Assembly: GCA_964511875.1 (NCBI GenBank)
Contig: CAZEHS010000003.1
Coordinates: 20,436 to 84,435, forward strand
Reading direction: 5' to 3'
Source of the DNA: CAZEHS01 sp964511875
Lineage (GTDB): Bacteria > Bacillota > Clostridia > Peptostreptococcales > Acidaminobacteraceae
DNA: 64,000 nucleotides
Shown here: positions 1-8,484 of the stretch, piece by piece
Position numbering within the stretch: position 1 is the first letter of the stretch
Layout: every line of letters starts with the position of its first letter
Notes under the pieces: model-generated
Databases searched by the model: none
The model's input: the letters and a program-made list of their open reading frames with translations, nothing else
Told to the model about the DNA's origin: nothing
Translations under genes and position numbers: made by a program

Positions 1-331
1 CCAACTCCTCTGTTTCATCCGGGATGAAAGGGTGCTGTTTCAAATGTTCCATGACACTGCTGCGCCAAAGATGCAGGATTTCCTCTGCAATCAGCCGCAT
101 CCCGTGACGTTCTTTGAGATAATCCGCTATCCGGTCTGTATGCAGTACTTTCTCGGCGATTGACACGGCAAGATGTGCGCCTTTGCCGCTCCGAAAGCAG
201 GTCCGGCTTCCATGACCGTCTGATATTGCGGCGAAGGTTCCGCCCATTTTAGGAAGCTCACCAAGGGCGATTGCATCCTGATTGGGCTTTCCGCTCCGCG
301 CATGCCTGCTTCCAGGAATACTGGCTCCCAT
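1..331 (-). CDS. PP2C-type Ser/Thr protein phosphatase, N-terminal part (cut by window edge)
   Basis: About 110 codons of the N-terminus are visible; the rest lies beyond position 1. The frame contains NQDA near residue 17 and ISDGHGS near residue 36, the metal-binding aspartate region of PP2C phosphatases, followed by a GKGAHLAVSIAEKV helix as in the PP2C_2 subfamily. It should dephosphorylate Ser/Thr residues in the cytoplasm, probably reversing the kinase encoded at 1106-2443. It follows the VWA gene by 32 bases, in the third place of a kinase-VWA-phosphatase set (TerY-P triad). The ATG at 331 is the only good in-frame start; an AAGGAGAG motif lies rather far upstream (about 14 bases), so the start is less certain than the family call. 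Confidence 0.8.
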   Translation of the reverse strand, partial: MGASIPGSRHARSGKPNQDAIALGELPKMGGTFAAISDGHGSRTCFRSGKGAHLAVSIAEKVLHTDRIADYLKERHGMRLIAEEILHLWRSSVMEHLKQHPFIPDETEEL

Positions 332-363
332 GACCCGCCAAGCTTCTCTCCTTTGCACTGGGA

Positions 364-1065
364 TCACCAGACATCATCAACGGATACGACATCCCAGAAA
401 TCCTCCGGAAATTCAGGCAAAACTACATTTGTCTTTGATGCAGAAACCTCTGTCTGGGTGGCCGGAGAAGAAGCCGACTGCAGGACCACTGTGGAGACCC
501 AGCGGATATATTCCGACAACTGATCGGCATTGTCAGCATGAAGGGGCTCAATCGAGGGGTTGTTTATGAATTCCTTCAGAACCCGCTGATTCGTACCTTT
601 GCCGATGGCAATAGCCAGACGCACGGCTTTGATGCCCCAGGGAAGCTTCATCATCTCTTCCAGTGGCTTCCTGTAATCGTCTGTGGGCTGGCCGTCTGTG
701 ACCAGAATGAGGACTGGCGGGAGAGCTCTTTCACTCATCGGAGGTATTGTAAGTTCTTTGGAAAGGAGATCGAATGCCTTTCCCAGATCAGTGACTCCTC
801 CATGAGTCAGATCCTGCCACTCGAACTCCCCTATCGGTGTCGGTTCTGCTACATGCCATTCGGCTCCGCTTGAGAATCGGATCGCCCGTACCATTACTTC
901 AGCGTTTGGATTCTCGTCTGCAACGCGACGCATTTGCGGCAGAGCATCACGAATAGCCTGATTAAGCGCCTCCATCTTGCCTCCGGTCCCCATGGATGTT
1001 GAACAATCTGCTATCCATATGAAATGCAGGGGTCGGGAAGCCAATTCACCACCAGGACGTTGCAT
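364..1065 (-). CDS. TerY-like von Willebrand factor A (VWA) domain protein
   Basis: A 233-residue soluble protein that is nearly all one VWA domain. A MIDAS metal site is visible: DCSTS near residue 20, a threonine in HGGVTDLGKAF near 92, and LVTDGQPTDD near 121. There is no signal peptide or membrane segment, so it should act in the cytoplasm as a metal-dependent protein-binding module. The start has AAAGGAG six bases upstream. It sits between a protein kinase (40 bases upstream) and a PP2C phosphatase (32 bases downstream). That trio is the TerY-P triad described in tellurite-resistance/stress systems; the exact substrate is unknown. The C-terminal 40 residues after the VWA fold are low in recognisable motifs. 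Confidence 0.85.
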   Translation of the reverse strand: MQRPGGELASRPLHFIWIADCSTSMGTGGKMEALNQAIRDALPQMRRVADENPNAEVMVRAIRFSSGAEWHVAEPTPIGEFEWQDLTHGGVTDLGKAFDLLSKELTIPPMSERALPPVLILVTDGQPTDDYRKPLEEMMKLPWGIKAVRLAIAIGKGTNQRVLKEFINNPSIEPLHADNADQLSEYIRWVSTVVLQSASSPATQTEVSASKTNVVLPEFPEDFWDVVSVDDVW

Positions 1066-1105
1066 AGGTTTCTCCTTTCAGAAAAATATCATTTTCAATC
1101 GTTTG

Positions 1106-2443
1106 TCATTGTCGGATTTCCACAGACAAATGTGGGAACTTGATGATCTGCCCTGCTTCAAGAACCACTGTCTGGCCTTCATTGACAATAAGGAGACGCC
1201 CGTTTGAGCACTCAATCCGCCAGGTTTCTTTTGATAGGTTCCGCAGTCCCAGCCTCTCAGGATCAGCGGGGTGACTGATCACCTCTCCGTAAAGCTGTTT
1301 GAAATCCCGCCGTTTGCCCGGCTGGATCTGATGGCAGAAGAGGAGGGTCTTATGACTGAGAACCATCACCTCGTCTTTCAGCTTCATTCTCATTGGAAGC
1401 ATCAGTTCCCGCCTGCAGGACCAGCATCGAACCTTTCCAGCTGTTGATTTTACGCGGTCGATATCGAAAAAGTTCTCAGCGTCACACTCGCAGTGCTGGA
1501 CAGAATCCAGCAGTTTTTCCAGACCTCTCAACCATTCTGTTTCAGGAATACGGCATTCGGGCTTCAGGAGGGCGGTCGTAAAAGCCCTGGTGAAGAGTTC
1601 CTTTATAAAACGGGGATATATCCCCCAGTATATCAGTGCGTTTTCGTGGACCTTCTGCAGGGGACGATTGGACGAATCATCCGGGTCGAAAATGAACAGC
1701 GGATCCGTGCCGTAGAGTCTTGTCATGGCAGGCAGGTCAAAACAGCGTATTTCGGCTTCTTTCTTCCCTTCCAGAGGATGATGGACAAAAAAAAGATAAA
1801 AAAGGAGAACGCTTAGGGAATAGAGATCGGATGCAACGTTAGGAGTTCCTGCACCAATCACTATTTCCGGTGCCATGAAACGGGGTGTGCCCAGCACACC
1901 TGTATCGACAGCTGTCTCGTGCGCAATGTTGTCGTTGTCACAAATCAGAACATCTCCGGTCCGATGGTCGAAAAACACATTTCCGAAGGATATGTCCCTG
2001 TAGCACAGGCCTTTGTCGTGGAGCCTCTTGAAGCTGTCCACAAGGTGCAAGGCTGCCAGGATAAGTGTTTGGAAGGAAGGATCCACCTTTCTCTTCATCA
2101 GATCCACAATGCTTCTGTAATGAGCCGGTCTGAGGGGCATCAGATACCCGAATCCTTTGAGGCTTCGATCCGTTATTCTGTGGGTAGGCCACAAAAAAAA
2201 TTCATTTGGGGGACCGATCAGGCAGAGACGATCGATCAAGCCCGCCTGGGAAGGGGTTGCATGACTGGGATAGTACCACTTCAAGGCCAGCTGCCTGTTA
2301 TTGGAACTGACCTGATATACCTCACCCTGACCTCCTGATCCCAGGAATTTCTCAACTTTGATGATACCCAATCCCTGATGGTGCAGGAATTGTCCCGGTT
2401 TTAATATTTCCCTCATAGCCGCGGTTTCCCACACCTCCTTCAT
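1106..2443 (-). CDS. Eukaryotic-like protein kinase with zinc-ribbon-like and FHA-like C-terminus (TerY-P triad kinase)
   Basis: A 445-residue protein. The kinase domain covers roughly residues 30-300: a glycine loop GSGGQGEVY near 35, a lysine in LALKWY near 55, a YRD catalytic loop near 148 in place of HRD, DND near 170 in place of DFG, and APE near 191. The DNDN metal loop is typical of kinases paired with TerY. After it come CEC and CWSC cysteine pairs, probably a zinc ribbon, then a beta-rich tail with LRNLS and NEGQTVVLEAGQIIKF that resembles an FHA domain. The chosen ATG has GAGG five bases upstream; an upstream ATG at 2506 would overlap the kinase gene before it, and ATG 2416 is an alternative. 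It begins 7 bases after the histidine kinase stop. Confidence 0.85.
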   Translation of the reverse strand: MKEVWETAAMREILKPGQFLHHQGLGIIKVEKFLGSGGQGEVYQVSSNNRQLALKWYYPSHATPSQAGLIDRLCLIGPPNEFFLWPTHRITDRSLKGFGYLMPLRPAHYRSIVDLMKRKVDPSFQTLILAALHLVDSFKRLHDKGLCYRDISFGNVFFDHRTGDVLICDNDNIAHETAVDTGVLGTPRFMAPEIVIGAGTPNVASDLYSLSVLLFYLFFVHHPLEGKKEAEIRCFDLPAMTRLYGTDPLFIFDPDDSSNRPLQKVHENALIYWGIYPRFIKELFTRAFTTALLKPECRIPETEWLRGLEKLLDSVQHCECDAENFFDIDRVKSTAGKVRCWSCRRELMLPMRMKLKDEVMVLSHKTLLFCHQIQPGKRRDFKQLYGEVISHPADPERLGLRNLSKETWRIECSNGRLLIVNEGQTVVLEAGQIIKFPHLSVEIRQ

Positions 2444-2450
2444 TGGTGCC

Positions 2451-4112
2451 TCACATAACCGGGTAATGGGATTCTTCACCGGCCTGGTAGGAATAATAAC
2501 GTTCAAGTGATTTCAAATCTTCCACGAACAGGAGTAGTTCATGCTTTAGCTCGCGGTATCGAAGAGTCAGGTGGTTCAGATCCTGACTCATGGCTTTGTT
2601 TTCAATATCCACCATATAAACCATCAGTCCATCTGATCCAAAGTATCCCAGGCTTCCCCTGAGAGCATGGACAAGCTTTCGGAAACTATCCCGGTCCTCC
2701 CGCCAAAGGGCTGTTTCTGCCTCGGCTATTTTCGCCGGGTATTCCTTCAGCGCGGCTCTGACCAGACCTACGATCTCGGCCTCTGTCATGCGCCTGACGA
2801 ACGCCTGAAATGATGACTGCTGGACATGATGGAGACGGCTGAGTTCCCATGGAACGCTGCCTTGGAACCGGGGCTTCAAATTAAAATCCTCATCTCCGGC
2901 AATTCTCATCAGCAGATTGATCAGGACACCTTCCTGAATGGGCTTGGTCAGGTAATGATTCATACCCGCTGCCAGGAACCGCTCTTCGTCACCCTTCATA
3001 GCTTCGGCAGTCAGGGCAATTATCTGTGTATAGCCCGGATCTTTCGGAAAGATTCCCTGCTGACGTTCAAAAGCTCTGAATTTTCGCACGACTTCGACTC
3101 CATCCATGCCGGGCAGGTGTCCGTCCATCAGAACACAGTCGAATTTGTCGTTTCTCAAGAGCTCCAACGCTTTAAGCCCGTCCTCCGCAGTCATGATCCA
3201 GCACTGGTGTACCTCTTCCAGTAATTTCGTGAGGAACAGACGGTTTATGAAGTTGTCCTCTGCAATTAGAATCCGCATTCCTTCCAGCTGACTGGTCTCT
3301 AAGGGACAATCGGCTTCCAGGACTGGAATATCAGATTCCCGGACTTTGTTCACCTTCAGGCCGACGATGAAGGTCGAGCCTTCACCGGGAGTGCTTTCAA
3401 GTGATATGCTTCCAGACATCATTTCAACCAACCGTTTGCATATGGCCAATCCCAGCCCGGTACCACCGAACTGGGACGTCACATCCACTCCGCCCTGTTC
3501 ATAATCTTCGAAAACACGGCTTTGCCTCTCGGGCTGAATGCCGACACCTGTATCGGCAACTGCCAGCTCGAGCTCAAATCCATCATCATATTCACCGATT
3601 TTTCGGGCCGTAACCTGAACGGATCCGGCAGTTGTGAACTTCACTGCATTTCCCACCAGATTATTCAGGATTTGCTGAATACGCACAGGATCTCCCTCAA
3701 TCCACGTCGGGAGCCCCTCCTGAATATCAAGGTAGAGTTCCAGCCCTTTGCTTTTGGCACGGAATTCAAAGGCCCGTATCAGCTTCCGCAGCATATCTTT
3801 CAGGTCGAAGACCTTCAGGTCAAGATCCATTTTCCCTGCTTCAATCTTTGAGAAATCCAGAACATCATTGACCAGCTGAATCAACGAATCACTTGAATAA
3901 CGGATATAGTTGGCCAGTTCCTTCTGTTCCTTATTCAGAGACGTCTTGAGAAGCAGGTCTGTCATCCCCGCAATTCCACTTAAAGGGATCCGGATTTCAT
4001 GACTGATATTCGCAAGATAAAGACTTTTACGCTGGTTCGCCTTTTCTGCGGCTTCCTTGGCCTTGATCAGTTGTTCCAAAATTGTTTCAGACACCGGATT
4101 CTCCTCTTCCAT
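2451..4112 (-). CDS. Soluble hybrid histidine kinase: HisKA-HATPase-REC-HPt
   Basis: 553 residues with no membrane segment and no obvious sensor domain. A short coiled-coil start leads to the HisKA H-box NISHEIRIP (His near 38). The HATPase N, G1 and G2 boxes follow at about 150-260, with DTGVGI and GTGLGLAI. A receiver domain at about 285-405 has phospho-acceptor Asp in VLMDGHLPGMDG, and an HPt domain lies near 440-530 with LVHALRGSLGYFG. It therefore holds a whole phosphorelay in one chain; the final regulator is not in the window. It lies 6 bases after the UPF0182 gene and 7 before the protein kinase, so it is probably co-transcribed with the TerY-P triad. A GTG at codon 7 (4094) has a better AGGAG spacing and could be the real start. 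Confidence 0.88.
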   Translation of the reverse strand: MEEENPVSETILEQLIKAKEAAEKANQRKSLYLANISHEIRIPLSGIAGMTDLLLKTSLNKEQKELANYIRYSSDSLIQLVNDVLDFSKIEAGKMDLDLKVFDLKDMLRKLIRAFEFRAKSKGLELYLDIQEGLPTWIEGDPVRIQQILNNLVGNAVKFTTAGSVQVTARKIGEYDDGFELELAVADTGVGIQPERQSRVFEDYEQGGVDVTSQFGGTGLGLAICKRLVEMMSGSISLESTPGEGSTFIVGLKVNKVRESDIPVLEADCPLETSQLEGMRILIAEDNFINRLFLTKLLEEVHQCWIMTAEDGLKALELLRNDKFDCVLMDGHLPGMDGVEVVRKFRAFERQQGIFPKDPGYTQIIALTAEAMKGDEERFLAAGMNHYLTKPIQEGVLINLLMRIAGDEDFNLKPRFQGSVPWELSRLHHVQQSSFQAFVRRMTEAEIVGLVRAALKEYPAKIAEAETALWREDRDSFRKLVHALRGSLGYFGSDGLMVYMVDIENKAMSQDLNHLTLRYRELKHELLLFVEDLKSLERYYSYQAGEESHYPVM

Positions 4113-4118
4113 TCAGAG

Positions 4119-6890
4119 TCATTGTGTTGGAGCAGGTGCCACAACCGGAGGTTCCGGTTGCTGTGCCTGGTTGATTATTTGAGTCAGTTGATCCAGTACC
4201 TGTTTAAGCTGCTCGATGCTCTTGACGGAAGAATCAATAAGTCCTTTGGCCTGCTCCACCAATGCCTTGGTTTCACTGGGAAGAACAGCGACGCCGCCGG
4301 TTGGCTGGGCAGGAGCAGCCGGTTCAGGAACGGATGGTTTTTCAGCCCCGAATATCCTGTCCAATGACTTTTGAAGGGTTTCTTCCATAACCACCTGCGT
4401 CCCGTAGGATACCACAACCCGCTTCATTTCCGGAAGACTTCTCTCCCCGACTGACTGCAGATAGATCGGCTCCACGTAAATGATCGAATCCTTGATGGGG
4501 ATGGCCATCAGGTTGCCCCGAAGGACTTGGGAGCCCCTTTGATCCCAGAAGGTCAGCTGCTGGGAAATGACAGTATCCTGATCGATCCTGGATTCCAGCA
4601 TCTGCGGCCCCTGAACCAGTTTGTCCTTGGGGAATCTGTACATGAAAATCTTCCCGTAGTTCTCATCGTCATTACGGGCCATCAGCAGAGCATTCATATT
4701 GGACTTGTCCTTTGGCGTGAAAGGGATATTGAGGACGAATTCCATCTCCTTTTCACCAGGGAGTCTGAACATGACATAGTTTGCTTCAACCGTTGTCTGT
4801 TCCTGCATGTATTTTTCCTGAGCCACATCCCAGATATCCTCACCATTGTAGAAGACATCAGGATTGCTCACATGATATCTCTTGTAAAGAGCCGCTTGGA
4901 CATCAAGAAGACCTTTGGGGTAGCGTACATGCGCAGCAAGTCCTGCAGGCATTTGCTCCGAGTTCTTGAAGAGGCCTGGAAAAATTTTCTGATAGGTCAA
5001 AACCACCGGATCGGCCTTATCGTACACATAATAGTCTGTTTCTCCTGAATAGGCATCCACAACGACTTTAACGGAGTTCCTGATATAATTGACGCCGTTG
5101 GTATGGGGTTGGGAATACGGATAACGGTTGCTGGCTGTGTATGCGTCGATGATCCAGTAAAGCTTTCCGTCGTCCTGATTGATTACGATATACGGATCCT
5201 GTTCGTAGGTCAGCCATGGCATGATGCTCTTGACACGCTGAAGAACATTCCTGTTGATGATGATACGACTGTCTGAATTCAATGCACTTGAAATCAGCGG
5301 ATTGATTGTTTTCTCGCGGATCGAGTAAAGCACACGGTTAACCAGATTCATCTTGATACCGGCAGGACCTTCATAGTTGACATACACATTGTCAGACCCC
5401 TTCGGATAATCGAATTCCTTCTCCCGGGCATTGACAATGATGTAGTTGTTGGTAAATTCACCGAAGTATATTTCCGGGCGTTTGATTTCAATGTCCTTAT
5501 TGGCTGATACCGGCGGAATATCCTTGATCATAAGAACCGGCTGTCCTTCAGCAGTCACCTCGTTCACCGGAGCCAAAGCAACACCGTATCCGTGGGTGAA
5601 CTGGAGATGCGTATTGACCCATGTCTTTTGATCCAGTTTCTCCTGATTCATCTCACGGGCAGCGATGAACACCTGTCGGTATTCTCCTCCAATGGTGTAC
5701 CTGTCCACATCCACGTCATTGAATTCGTAATAGAGCCGAATCCCCTGAATCTGGTTGATTGTCATTTTCAGCGGTTTGAAATCATTGATACGGATGTTCT
5801 TGATGATATCGGCATTGTCTTTCAGATCCGCGCTGGTAAGTGTATCCTCAGCAGGAAACTCCAGAGTCTGGATCTGGTCAAGTTTGAATGCTTCCTGAGT
5901 GTTCTTTATGTTTTTGACTATATAAGGTCGTTCAACAGCCCGTTCATCGGGGTCAACAATGAATTTCTGAACCACAGCTTCCGTCAATGATATCCCTACG
6001 GCAGCCAGCATCAGGACTGCAGGACCTATGATCATGAACTTCCACTTCCGTTTTAACGCTCCGAACAGGAAAAGACCGGCCCCGATCAGTGCGACACCAG
6101 CCAGGATCCAATAACCGGGCAGAGCGATTTTCACATCAGTATAGCTGGCGCCATAAGCAACACCTCTTGGGGAGTAAACCAGATCATAGACGTTAATGAC
6201 ATTGGTGAATGCGATCAGGACAAGAGAAAGGGAACCCAAAATCCCTATCTTGACAATGGCATTGGCAAAAATGTTCCTGTTCAGGATAGAGCGGATATCA
6301 TTACGGAATCTGAATTCATTCAAATCATAAACATGATCCTCACCGCTCTTCGGCCGCACGTTCATTAGAAGCAGCATGAAAGCGACTGTCAGCATTACCA
6401 GCATGAACAGAAGCGTAAGCCCCATTCCCAGGAACTCCCTCAGTAGAGGCAGAACAAAGAAATAGAATGATATATCCATATTGAAGAGGGGATCAGCTTT
6501 TCCGAAAGGTGTTTTATTGATGAAACTGAGCCAGTCGAACCAGGTACTGCTCACAAACATCATGGTGTATATCAAGCCGAGAACAACGGCACCCAAGTTG
6601 TGACCTGTGGTGATCTTCTTTTGAACGGCCTTATCCGGCAGGATGCCTGACACCTTTTCAAAGCGGTTCTTAAGCGCTTTAAGGTAAAAATAAAACACAA
6701 GAGAACTGATGAGCAACACCGGAGCACCGATCCTGAGATATGCTGAAATCCGGGTGAGGAATGTGGCCGTATAACCCAGTTCATAGAACCAAAGATAATC
6801 CGTTGCAAACCGGATCAGCGTGTCCATCATTCCGATCACAATCAGTAATACGACAGCCAACCACGGCAGCATGTTGTTCTTATTGTTCAT
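4119..6890 (-). CDS. UPF0182 family large membrane protein
   Basis: 923 residues. About seven hydrophobic segments occupy roughly the first 320 residues, followed by a long extracytoplasmic region of some 550 residues and a proline-rich, coiled-coil-like tail. Length, topology and motifs such as YVNYEGPAGIKMNLVNRV and DAYTASNRYPYSQP match the UPF0182 family (PF03699), which is widespread in Firmicutes and Actinobacteria and has no settled function. The ATG at 6890 has AGGAGG six bases upstream; the open frame extends another 33 codons to 6989, but those residues are unlikely to be used. It is the first gene of the operon that continues through the hybrid kinase and the TerY-P triad. Confidence 0.9.
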   Translation of the reverse strand: MNNKNNMLPWLAVVLLIVIGMMDTLIRFATDYLWFYELGYTATFLTRISAYLRIGAPVLLISSLVFYFYLKALKNRFEKVSGILPDKAVQKKITTGHNLGAVVLGLIYTMMFVSSTWFDWLSFINKTPFGKADPLFNMDISFYFFVLPLLREFLGMGLTLLFMLVMLTVAFMLLLMNVRPKSGEDHVYDLNEFRFRNDIRSILNRNIFANAIVKIGILGSLSLVLIAFTNVINVYDLVYSPRGVAYGASYTDVKIALPGYWILAGVALIGAGLFLFGALKRKWKFMIIGPAVLMLAAVGISLTEAVVQKFIVDPDERAVERPYIVKNIKNTQEAFKLDQIQTLEFPAEDTLTSADLKDNADIIKNIRINDFKPLKMTINQIQGIRLYYEFNDVDVDRYTIGGEYRQVFIAAREMNQEKLDQKTWVNTHLQFTHGYGVALAPVNEVTAEGQPVLMIKDIPPVSANKDIEIKRPEIYFGEFTNNYIIVNAREKEFDYPKGSDNVYVNYEGPAGIKMNLVNRVLYSIREKTINPLISSALNSDSRIIINRNVLQRVKSIMPWLTYEQDPYIVINQDDGKLYWIIDAYTASNRYPYSQPHTNGVNYIRNSVKVVVDAYSGETDYYVYDKADPVVLTYQKIFPGLFKNSEQMPAGLAAHVRYPKGLLDVQAALYKRYHVSNPDVFYNGEDIWDVAQEKYMQEQTTVEANYVMFRLPGEKEMEFVLNIPFTPKDKSNMNALLMARNDDENYGKIFMYRFPKDKLVQGPQMLESRIDQDTVISQQLTFWDQRGSQVLRGNLMAIPIKDSIIYVEPIYLQSVGERSLPEMKRVVVSYGTQVVMEETLQKSLDRIFGAEKPSVPEPAAPAQPTGGVAVLPSETKALVEQAKGLIDSSVKSIEQLKQVLDQLTQIINQAQQPEPPVVAPAPTQ

Positions 6891-6977
6891 ACAGATCCTC
6901 CTGTCAGAGTTGATGATACCCAAACAGCTCAGGACAGCATTGTCCGTCACTTTATTGTCTGATACCCACATAGCGTT

Positions 6978-6986
6978 ATTATAACA
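6978..6986 (-). promoter_or_regulatory. Extended -10 promoter element for the UPF0182 operon
   Basis: On the minus strand TGTTATAAT gives a perfect -10 hexamer with a TGn extension, about 88 bases before the ATG at 6890. No good -35 is visible, as is common for extended -10 promoters. Transcription would start near 6971. Confidence 0.45.
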
Positions 6987-7039
6987 CACTGCTTTTAATA
7001 ACTTTTGAACATACGACCAGGATGGAAGGCAAATTTTCT

Positions 7040-7069
7040 TTGAATACGACTCTTTATATGTGTTATAAA
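7040..7069 (+). promoter_or_regulatory. Sigma-A-type promoter for the L,D-transpeptidase gene
   Basis: TTGAAT (7040-7045), an 18-base spacer and TATAAA (7064-7069), with TGT just before the -10. It lies about 37 bases upstream of the chosen start and diverges from the UPF0182 operon promoter. Confidence 0.5.
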
Positions 7070-7106
7070 TAGATGAGAATTTCTCAACAGAATGGAGCCA
7101 AATCCT

Positions 7107-8423
7107 ATGTATCTTAAAAACAAGTGCGTGATTATCCGCATGTCCATGAGTTTCGCACTGATTAGCGTCATGTTATTTTCCACCCTACCCGTTTGGGCTT
7201 ACGAAATCGCACCTCTTGATCTTGATGAACCAATGACGCTTATGGAAGCAGTCCCTATTCCCGCACCGGTAACTACGCCGTCAGTGACCCCTGTACAGCC
7301 TCTGGCACCGGAAACTGTACTGAACAATGATGGATACCCTCTGGTGGAAAGCTTTCCTCCGAATCTCCCGACAGGTTTCACAATGAACCTTCTCTACAAG
7401 AAGTATCTCACCAATTACGATTATGGCATCCCCAAAAATGGTGCCGGAATCCGTACAGGTCCTGGCGGCAATTTTGATTTTATCCGAAAGCCCGGAACAT
7501 ACGAAAAAATGAGTCTGGTTGATTCGGTGAAAGGTGAATATATAGCGAAATATAATTCTGACATATGGTACCGGATCTATTGGTATGATAAATCAGGAAT
7601 CAAGACCGGTTATGTTTACGGCCCACTTGTTGATGTACGCCGATATGATCTGGCACGCAAAATCAAAGAAGCAAAGCTTCTGCAGGCCGACCTTTCATCC
7701 GCCGTAACGCTGGGATATGTCAATAACTACAAGAACAGACGGGGCATCCCTCCAAAGCTTCCGAACGGTGCAAATGATCGTTTCGGAAATGATTATGGAC
7801 AGAGTGCGCCAGGCTATTCTTCCCTGGCTGATAAGAAGAATTTCGTCTATGTCCAGGACGGTACCCTTCTGATCATCTTCGGAAAAAGTGCGGGTTATTA
7901 CCATTGCAGACTCCCTGGAAAACAAACCACGTATTGGATTCCACAAAAGTATATCTCCTTAACCTCGTCCATGAAAAAAGCCACACAATACGTTGTCATT
8001 GACCGAAAGCAGCAGAATGCTGCCGTATTCCACCAGTCACCCGCCGGCTGGCAGCTGGTATCATATCAGGTTATTACAACCGGAGCTCGGGACAAGTACC
8101 GATATCCCACTCCGCTGGGTGCTTTCATGGCGTTGGAGAAAAAAACCAAATTTGATTATCTTCACGATCTGACAGGAGTAGTTGACGGCTATGCGCCTCA
8201 TGTCGTGAGGTTTTCAGGCGGTGCTTACCTTCATGGGGTCCCGGTGGCTTATAAGAAGAATCCGATTACCGGAATGCTGACCGACCCCGGTCAGGTGGAG
8301 TATCTTTCCAGTCTCGGAACAGTCCCAAGAAGCCATAAGTGCGTCCGAAATTACACCTCACATGCCAAGTTCCTTTATGACTGGCTGAATATCGGCCAAA
8401 CCGCTGTCATCGTCATCGAATGA
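7107..8423 (+). CDS. Exported L,D-transpeptidase (YkuD domain)
   Basis: 438 residues. A signal peptide (KNK start, hydrophobic core, cleavage near VWAYE) is followed by a proline/threonine-rich linker and an SH3-like region near 100-165 (GIRTGPGGNF, YRIYWYDKSG). The C-terminal 150 residues form a YkuD domain: YVVIDRKQQNAAVF, then HGVPV, then SHKCVRN with the catalytic cysteine. The usual SHGC motif has Lys for Gly here. It should make 3-3 cross-links in peptidoglycan or attach proteins to it, outside the membrane. ATG 7107 has GGAG nine bases upstream; ATG 7092 has no ribosome site. A strong terminator follows, so it is monocistronic. Confidence 0.88.
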   Translation: MYLKNKCVIIRMSMSFALISVMLFSTLPVWAYEIAPLDLDEPMTLMEAVPIPAPVTTPSVTPVQPLAPETVLNNDGYPLVESFPPNLPTGFTMNLLYKKYLTNYDYGIPKNGAGIRTGPGGNFDFIRKPGTYEKMSLVDSVKGEYIAKYNSDIWYRIYWYDKSGIKTGYVYGPLVDVRRYDLARKIKEAKLLQADLSSAVTLGYVNNYKNRRGIPPKLPNGANDRFGNDYGQSAPGYSSLADKKNFVYVQDGTLLIIFGKSAGYYHCRLPGKQTTYWIPQKYISLTSSMKKATQYVVIDRKQQNAAVFHQSPAGWQLVSYQVITTGARDKYRYPTPLGAFMALEKKTKFDYLHDLTGVVDGYAPHVVRFSGGAYLHGVPVAYKKNPITGMLTDPGQVEYLSSLGTVPRSHKCVRNYTSHAKFLYDWLNIGQTAVIVIE

Positions 8424-8426
8424 CCA

Positions 8427-8464
8427 GACCCGGCAATTTCCCTTAGGAAGTTGCCGGGTCTTTT
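8427..8464 (+). terminator. Rho-independent terminator after the L,D-transpeptidase
   Basis: Perfect 10-bp stem GACCCGGCAA / TTGCCGGGTC with a 14-base loop, followed by TTTT. It starts four bases after the stop codon and also separates this gene from the convergent chemoreceptor gene. Confidence 0.9.
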
Positions 8465-8484
8465 AACGCTTAGGGACAGTATTC

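Noticed and set aside
2444..2506. Upstream ATG that would extend the protein kinase by 21 residues
   Set aside because: It overlaps the hybrid kinase coding end, lacks a ribosome site, and the added residues are not kinase-like; the ATG at 2443 has GAGG at good spacing.
6891..6989. 33-codon N-terminal extension of the UPF0182 protein
   Set aside because: The AGGAGG site points to ATG 6890, and the extended part covers the promoter -10 element region.
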